Below, in pieces: positions 57,616-64,000 of a DNA stretch of 64,000 nt. The notes beneath the pieces were generated by a model. The model saw only the letters and a program-made list of their open reading frames with translations. It did no database searches and was not told the DNA's origin. Origin of the DNA: Cynocephalus volans (taxonomy: Eukaryota; Chordata; Mammalia; Dermoptera; Cynocephalidae); contig NC_084472.1 of the NCBI RefSeq assembly GCF_027409185.1, forward strand, positions 95,434,427-95,498,426, in the 5' to 3' direction. Made by a program: the position numbers and the translations under genes. Every line of letters begins with the position of its first letter. Positions within the stretch are counted from its first letter, which is position 1.

Positions 57616-57876
57616 AGGGTCTGTGCTGTTAGTTCTGTACTCACCTGAAGCCAAAAGGGATTTAGGAGTGGCAACTGAGTGGGAAGGGAGATTTAGGGAA
57701 ATAATTTTGAAACTTCACATGCAAGAATTACAGCATTTTTTTATTCATTTTGTATGAGGCAGAAGGTTGGGTAATCTAAATTTAATCTACCTTTTAGCAT
57801 TACTATGGATTTAGGTACATTATAACTATCCAGAAACTGTGTTGATCTAAAACTATTTTATAAAAAGGCCACATAA

Positions 57877-57971
57877 GGGCTGGCCGGTTAGCTCTGTTGG
57901 TTACAGTATGGTGTTGATAACACCAAGGTCAAGGTTCAGAACCCCATACCAGCCAGCTGCCAAAAAAAAAA
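57877..57971 (+). mobile_element. tRNA-Ile-derived SINE (monomer)
   Basis: GGGCTGGCCGGTTAGCTCTG (A box TAGCTCTGTTGG), B box GGTTCAGAACC, ending CCAGCCAGCTGCC and an 18-nt poly-A. It is one tRNA unit only and is closest to the parent tRNA-Ile. Flanking AAGGCCACA / AAGCCACA is a likely decayed target-site repeat. It lies between CNOT7 and ZDHHC2. Confidence 0.82.
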
Positions 57972-58369
57972 AAAAAAAAGCCACAGATCACTTAGTAATG
58001 TAACTCAAAAAGAAGAGAAAATAATATGAAGATATCTAGTAATAAAATTAGATTAGGTACATAAATATCAGACAATATTATTCAATGTAAATGTGTATCG
58101 AATAAATCATAAATGTGAGATGTAAAGCAGGAAAAACTGTTTTTGAAAGTCTAGTATTTACTAGCAACTTAGGAAATATTTAATTAAAAAACCAAAACAT
58201 TTTACTGCCATAGGATATGTCAGTAGAATGGAAAATATTACATCAGAAAATTGCTTCTTTTTTTAGGTCTATGCAGCTGATTCATGCTGCCATTTGGTTA
58301 TTATGACTACTTATATAATCAAGTTTCTGTGAGATTTTTAATTTCAATGATGTTATTTTATCACTTACC

Positions 58370-58480
58370 TATCAAGTGTTTATTGAGAACCTACTATGTG
58401 TCTGGTACTGTGTGAGGTATTGGGGATAGTGATGAACAAACATGACACTGGTCTTGTGTCAAAATACTGAGAAGTCTAGA
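58370..58480 (+). repeat. L2 3'-end-like fragment
   Basis: 'GTGTTTATTGAGAACCTACT' and 'ATGTGTCTGGTACTGTGTGA' match the L2 3'-end pattern. Intergenic. Confidence 0.55.
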
Positions 58481-59799
58481 TGACTTATATACAATACTAC
58501 TGTGCAAACACACAAAATATTTAACACATAAAAATTTGTAATAACAATGACTTTACAAACAATGGTAATTATCAGTAATGATTCAAAATACTGAAAAAAA
58601 AAATCCTGTGAAATTGTATGTGTTTTACAGAATTATGTTCCGTGAAATATTTTATTTGCAGTATTGGCTAATGATTCATATTTGTATATTCATAGTTATA
58701 TTCTAAGAATTGTTCCCAGAAATCTAATAATGTCTCTTTGCTATTTAACCAATTCAAGATTAAATTTTCCCTATCCTAACCATAGTTTTGATCAGTCTGA
58801 TTTACTTTACTATCATGTATTCAGAAGGGATCCTGGTCTTCCCAAAATCAAAATACTAGTCAACTGACAGATTGCCAGATCAGCAAAATGTTGATCACAT
58901 GGCTACTCATAAAAATCAGAACAAAGCAAATAAATAAAAAACCAGATATCCATGAAGTACTTTGACACAAATGATTTTGTTTTAGATGCAAATCTCTTGC
59001 TTCTCTTAGACTCTTAAGATTCTAGGTTGCAGTAATAGAGAGTTGTAGTGATAACGTTAATGTTCAACTCATCATATTGAGTTTATTATAACAGTACATA
59101 CAGTTGTTGTTTGTTTAGATGTTTATGGCTCTGTTCCAAAGGCACTCCTTACTGTAGATTTTTATTGACTTCAGATTTATAAATAAATTATGTTTTAAAG
59201 AAACTGATTTGGAACTATATGTTTAAAACAATTATGGTTTAAAGAAAATAATTTGAAAAACATATTATTTTAATAACATGCTACAAGGTCCTACTGTGAC
59301 CAAAGATGGGGATGACCAAGGTTTGCATCAGCAAGATATAATTATCTTGTACATGGACCCAGTGAGATTCTGCTAATGGATAGTCAAGGATATGGTCATT
59401 GTATATGCTGAAGAATAGAAAAAAATAAAAACAATAAATTCTATGATCCTATGAAATGACAAGATAATTTTCATGTAAAGTTTAATATAAAGATCGGTAT
59501 CTTCCACTTAATTCATTACTATAAAAATAACTTTTTCTCATCAATTTATTTCTATAATTTATCAAATTAACCTAAATACTAGCTAATACTGAAGCTAGGT
59601 CCATGTCCAGAGGCCCCAACATGATTAATGTGATCCCACAGGTCAGGTAAGACATATTCTATTGAGTAATTAAAAAATAAATAATGTTTATGGAAACTAT
59701 TTGCCCTACAAAAACTGGAAAACTGTTAAAAATATTAAACAACAAAAGAGGAAAACTTATCTTACTCTTATAAACTATGAATGTATTTTGCTTGAAGAT

Positions 59800-59840
59800 T
59801 TAAGTCTCATTCTCCATGGTTAATGCAGGATTGCTCAGAC
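59800..59840 (-). CDS. ZDHHC2: ZDHHC2 terminal coding exon and stop
   Basis: 41 nt from acceptor CTTTAAG to TAA. It completes Gly and encodes LSNPALTMENET. Human has Met where Leu stands before SNPAL. The 3' UTR continues toward lower coordinates; no single poly(A) site could be chosen. Confidence 0.93.
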
Positions 59841-62800
59841 CTTAAAGAAAGAACATAAATAAGCACTTTTTGGTTGCATTTGAACAAATAGGCAGAGACT
59901 TGTTTATTCATGTATGAATCCCCCAGTATATTTCCAAAGGTGCCTTGTACGTACTGTGGGTTCTATAAGAGGCACTGCTCACATCACCGCAAACCATGAT
60001 TCCCAATTCTTCATCTACTACCTCGTTCTAGTCAAACCAATCTTTGAGCCCTTTCTCATCTCATCCTGTTTCTCTTCCTTCCTTTACATTGTACTTTGAA
60101 CTTTTTAATAGTTTCTCAATTCATCAGCCAACTAACAGAAAAATTAATCTAACTTGAAATAATTAAAAGCACATAAAAATCAAGAAATAACTCCTATGTT
60201 AGCGTAGACTAAAGGTGAAACATGAATCCCATCTGGAAGAAAGGGAGCTCTTGATTTTTCCACCCCCAACAATCGGCCCCCAACTAACCATACATCACTT
60301 GTTTGCCTCTAAGGAAACTGATGGATTCCAGGGGCAAACTGGCGTCATCAATTTGTATTTAGGCAATGCCTAGTCCTTCTTATAGATTGGAAAGTAAAAT
60401 GGAACATATGAAGAAGAGAGAAGCCAAATTGTGAATATTCAAATATGGGGATCTTCAGAGAGCATATATATTCCTTAAAAATAAGGCTCTTTAAAGAAGG
60501 CTTACATTTTAAGAGAATATGACTTATTGTATATTAATGACTAGAATTTTTTACTCAGGACTACCTGTTTGTTTTTCACTATCACTATATCCCAAAGAGA
60601 TTTCAAATAAACAAGTTAACACTTTATAAAGTTCAATGAGCCAAAATCAGGCAGCCTGAGAGTTGAAAAAAAAACTAGAAATGAAGGAGAAATGGTCTGA
60701 AGAATTAAAATAGTCAATCTGGAGATTTTCTGGCTAATAGTGTCTTACTTATGGATGTATGGTTTTGTACTCATTTATGGGACACCACACATATATCATC
60801 ACATTATTTTGTTTAATCCATACCAACTCTGAGAAATAGGTCGTATTTTAAAGATAAGAATGCTAAGTCTAAAAGAGGTTAGGGTTAGGTAATTTAATGA
60901 ATACCACATACTAATAGGTGCCCAAACTGGGATTTGAAATCAGGTCTGTCAGGCTTCAAAACCTTGCTCGTTCTAGCAAGAGAAATGTGAGTGGGATATG
61001 AAGACATCATAGGCGGCTGAAGTTATGGTAACTACGCTATGACTTTACTTAGATATTTTGAATTAGGATAGCAATCTTAGAGTAAAAGACAGAAATACAT
61101 AATTTAAGATTCTCTTCAGCAGATATTTTTCAATCTTCCATGCTAGTTGATTTCATTTCTTATAATTTATATTTTTAACTTATTTCTCCCATTTTGTTTA
61201 ATGTGCAGTAATAAAGATTTGGTTCATTAAACTGGAAAAAGCAATGTAGATCCATCTTTCACAAAATGATTTTCTACTGCTAACAGATATTAATCAAAGT
61301 ACCTCACAAATAAAAGTTCTTTAAAAATAATTCAAATTTACAATGGGAATCCATCTCCAAATTCTAAGAAAAATTCTGTAGGTAATGTAATGAAATTTTT
61401 TTTCACCACTTTCACCTTTTAAAAATAAAATATGTCAAAAGAAAGCTAAACGAGCATGTCCTTACCAGCTCTGCCTTTTCCCAGGTCTGTGCTGCTCTCT
61501 GTCCAGGACTGAGAATCAGTAAGAAGGTGGCTCTGAGACTCTCTCAATGGCTTTGCAGGAAATTGATGGTTTTCGGGACTGAATAATAATAATCATCATC
61601 ATCAGAAGTTAACTCTTAATAGTACTGTTGAGTATTTCTCAAAGTATGGAACTTAAAATACTTTGTGAAGCAAGATGACTGTAGGAGGTACCCAAGATAA
61701 TTTGGGGAATACGAGAACAAGGCATTAAATAACACTGACTGACAATGAGAAAAGTCTCTCTTCAGTCTCTTTTCATTCTTGGGATTACGATGAGATGACA
61801 ATCTGTAACTCTGGCAAATCTCTAGTATTAAATACAGAGAATAGTGCTCAGCATCAGACTTTAACAGGTAGAGGAATCTACTTAGAATTTAATAATAGTG
61901 TCTTATTATCAATTTTATTTTTTTACAGTTATATTCTATTTAGGGCAAATTATACTAGTTTCTCATTTATGACAGTGACAAAGTTTGGTTTAAAAATAAG
62001 TTTAAATGCCAACTTTAATATATTAAAGAAAAATATTAATTTTATAAGTGATGTGTGGATATGGAAAAAATATATGAAGGTGATAGTAGGAAGACAAGTT
62101 TTAGAAAAACCATCCTAGTATTTCTAAAGTGATCTAAATCGCCTTGAAAAATAATTTTCTATCTTTCTCTATAAAACTGAAAAAACAAATTTGAGCACTA
62201 TCTTGCAGGAATGTTGAGAACATCTGACATTATCTTACAAACCTGATGTTCAGTTTGGGAGTTAGAAGTCTTAAAAGAAAAATTTCTTTTAAAATTTAAG
62301 TTTTAAAATTTAGGTAGACATGCCACAAATCAATATACTGGATGGTATGAAAGAATACATAAAATAATATTTCACTTAGGAAAAATCACTGACATAGAAA
62401 CTATTAGTAAAGTTTTAGAATATCCTGAAACAGTAATTATAATAATGTTAAAAAAAAAAAAACCATTAAAAATCTTCCAAGAATAATTTCCCGTATTTTA
62501 GTTGAATGTAACTATTATATTTTTTAAGGATATAAGGATATGCTTTTGCTCTGTAATAATTACCTCGTATATAAAATTTTAGAATATTTCAATTTTGTGC
62601 AGCTTTAACAACTCCTTATTAAAATTTTGGAGATAAATACTTAAAAATAAAAAAAGAGCATGTCTCCACATAGGCTTGTACCTATTCCTATGAAAAATCT
62701 CTTTTACTTTAATTCAAATTATTCCTCAAGAAAGGGACCATATAACAAATACAGGATACTAACCAGGACCTGCTTTAAGGTCTCCTTGCAGAATCATTAC

Positions 62801-64000
62801 TTCTAACAGGACTCTAACAAGTGGCAAGGATCCATTCCTTCAACAGCATTTATTGAGCATCTACTGCATCTATGAACAATGTCTTTGCCCTCATGGAAAT
62901 TTCATTGTAATTGAGGAAGAATAATAAATAAATACATAAGTCAGGTGACAACAGAGCTGTGACAATAGGATAAAAAAACAATTCCATTCCAGGGGAAGCA
63001 AAGGAACAGGTTACTATTTTACAAAGGGTTTTCAAAGATTGCCTCCACTGTGAACTTACAACTGAGCAGAAAGTGAATGAGAAGGCACAGACTATTCAGA
63101 TATCTGGAGAAAGCACAGTCAGGAAGGGAAATTGGCAAGCACAAAAGCATTACATAAGGAACATACTTGGTACATCTGAAGAACAGCAGGAAGATCTGTG
63201 TGTATGAGGGCAGTGAGTGACAGAAAAGTGACGAGGAATGACATCAGAGAGGCTTCTGGGGCCAGATCAGACAGGGTCTTGTAAACCATGGTAAAGACAT
63301 TTATTACTTTTATTCTGAGTAAGACGGGAAACCAATAGAGGGTTTTGAGCAGAAGAGTAACACAATCTGATTTATATCCTCAATGGAGAATAGACTGGAG
63401 TGGGGCCAAATGAAGCCGGGAAGATCAGTTAGGAAACTATTGAAATAATCCCTGTGAGATGTGATAATGGCTTGGACCAGGAAAGCAGCCATGGAGGTAT
63501 TAAAGTATTCAGATTATAGATATATTTTGAGGGGGCATCTGAGAGGATTTGCAAATGGAATAAATACAAGGCAATTGAAAGAGAGGAATCTAGGGTGACT
63601 CCATAGTTTCTGGCCTGAAGACCTGGGAGAGTGGAGGTCATTAATACTGACATACAGAAGAACAGAGGAGAGGGGCTGGCTGCTGAGCTCAGTTGGTTAG
63701 AACACAGTGTTATAACGCTAAGATCAAGGGTTTGGATCTCCCCATATGGGCCAGCAACCAAAAAAAAAAAAAAAAAAAAATTCACGAAAATCAACTACAA
63801 TGTATATTAAGAAGTTAAAATAAAATAAAAAAGAACAGAGGAGAATCAGTTCTAGGGCAGGGTGAGGTATAAATGGCTGGGAATTAAATTCAAGGTTATG
63901 CTTTGAACCTGTTCAGCTGGAGATGACTTTTGGATATTCCAGTGGGTATGTAAAGTGGGCAATCAGATATATCACTCTGCAATACAGAAGAGAGCAGGAC
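59800..64000 (-). CDS. ZDHHC2: ZDHHC2, DHHC palmitoyltransferase (last two coding exons only)
   Basis: ZDHHC2 is a multi-pass membrane S-acyltransferase that palmitoylates neuronal and junctional proteins at the plasma membrane and recycling endosomes. Only the cytosolic C-terminal tail is in the window: exons 61466-61578 and 59800-59840 on the minus strand, joined by a 1.6-kb GT-AG intron. They encode PENHQFPAKPLRESQSHLLT, DSQSWTESSTDLGKGRA, then G and LSNPALTMENET-stop. This matches the human C-terminus as I recall it (…ENHQFPAKPL…SNPALTMENET). From memory, SQSHLL (SxxxLL) and NPAL (NPx-phi) are endocytic sorting signals of this protein; both are intact. The DHHC domain and earlier exons lie beyond the right edge; I do not find them in 61579-64000. 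The synteny (VPS37A-CNOT7-ZDHHC2) supports the call. Confidence 0.93.
60780..60975 (-). repeat. MIR, antisense
   Basis: On plus 'GGATTTGAAATCAGGTCTGT' and 'AGGTTAGGGTTAGGTAATTT' with 'TAAAGATAAGAATGCTAAGT' are the reverse of the MIR core, so the copy is on minus. In the ZDHHC2 last intron. Confidence 0.55.
61466..61578 (-). CDS. ZDHHC2: ZDHHC2 penultimate coding exon
   Basis: 113 nt from acceptor TATTCAG to donor G|GTAAGG. It encodes the tail from PENHQFPAKPLRESQSHLLT to WTESSTDLGKGRA plus the first base of a Gly codon. Differences from human as I recall it: Pro for Leu before ENHQF, and TDLGKGR for INPGKCK, so a tail Cys of human is absent. Confidence 0.93.
62830..63650 (+). repeat. Ancient interspersed repeat block beginning with an L2-like end
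   Basis: 'CAACAGCATTTATTGAGCAT' opens an L2-like stretch, and the following 'GGGGCCAGATCAGACAGGGT', 'CTTGTAAACCATGGTAAAGA', 'GAGGGTTTTGAGCAGAAGAG' and 'ACTATTGAAATAATCCCTGT' belong to a common old mammalian repeat whose class I cannot name with certainty. A related piece is at about 20820-21130. In a ZDHHC2 intron. Confidence 0.5.
63672..63830 (+). mobile_element. tRNA-Ile SINE monomer with 50 bp of extra 3' sequence
   Basis: GGGGCTGGCTGCTGAGCTCA, A-box-like GAGCTCAGTTGG, degenerate B box GGTTTGGATCT, then poly-A to 63780. The matching direct repeats AAGAACAGAGGAGA are at 63658-63671 and 63831-63844, so the insertion also includes 50 bp after the poly-A (TTCACGAAAATC… ending in AAAATAAAATAAAA). 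In a ZDHHC2 intron, antisense. Confidence 0.8.

Larger units (their letters stand above)
51371..59799. other. Interval between CNOT7 and ZDHHC2 (includes the ZDHHC2 3' UTR)
   Basis: Holds the LTR fragment at 52788-53110, the U2 copy at 55854, the L1/MER5 pair at 57024-57615, the SINE monomer at 57877 and an L2 piece at 58370. The ZDHHC2 3' UTR must begin at 59799 and run leftward, but its end is not determined. No further gene is seen. Confidence 0.5.

Noticed and set aside
57877..57960. A functional tRNA-Ile gene
   Set aside because: The A and B boxes are present, but the acceptor stem does not pair properly, the copy ends in a long poly-A, and related copies are dispersed: a SINE.
1..64000. 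CRISPR arrays, operons, insertion sequences or other prokaryotic features
   Set aside because: Spliced genes and mammalian repeats throughout; no regularly spaced repeats were seen.
61579..64000. The preceding ZDHHC2 exon
   Set aside because: I looked on the minus strand for the expected LVNQDPEQAS region and found only repeats and unique intron sequence.

Overview
This is vertebrate, specifically mammalian, nuclear DNA: long AT-rich introns, GT-AG splice sites, one CpG-island promoter, and dense interspersed repeats (L1, L2, MIR, MaLR/ERV LTRs, Tigger, Charlie, mariner MITEs). The most lineage-informative repeats are nine SINEs built on tRNA-Ile, both monomers (A box TAGCTCTGTTGG, B box GGTTCAGAACC) and dimers containing 'GGATCCTATATAGG'. 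I know such tRNA-Ile SINEs (the CYN family) from colugos, so a flying lemur (Dermoptera, e.g. Galeopterus) is the best inference. No species label is visible in the sequence.

Three protein-coding genes are present, in the order known from human 8p22. Left (about 1-27.2 kb, minus strand): VPS37A, an ESCRT-I subunit. Coding exons 1-9 (residues 1-323 of an expected 397) are in the window and the last exons lie off the left edge. Centre (about 27.6-49.6 kb, plus strand): CNOT7 (CAF1), a CCR4-NOT deadenylase. All six coding exons are present, giving 285 codons plus stop, with every catalytic residue intact. Right (59.8-64.0 kb, minus strand): the last two coding exons of ZDHHC2, a palmitoyltransferase; the catalytic exons lie off the right edge. 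VPS37A and CNOT7 diverge from one GC-rich bidirectional promoter at about 26.9-27.9 kb, while CNOT7 and ZDHHC2 converge across about 10 kb of mostly repeat-derived DNA.

The genes are functionally independent housekeeping genes (endosomal sorting, mRNA deadenylation, protein palmitoylation). Only VPS37A and CNOT7 share an obvious regulatory element.

No new gene system was found. The most unusual observations are retrotransposition products: a SINE dimer at 10.7 kb carrying the 5' half of an elongator tRNA-Met flanked by a 14-bp duplication; a tailless 35-nt copy of the 5' end of U2 snRNA inside a 17-bp direct repeat at 55.9 kb; a SINE at 63.7 kb whose target-site duplication encloses 50 bp of extra DNA beyond its poly-A; and a SINE 33 bp downstream of a CNOT7 splice donor. 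The CNOT7 leader also has two tiny upstream ORFs joined by an overlapping TGATG. Repeat family names are from memory of consensus sequences and were not checked by alignment; exon boundaries were read base by base.
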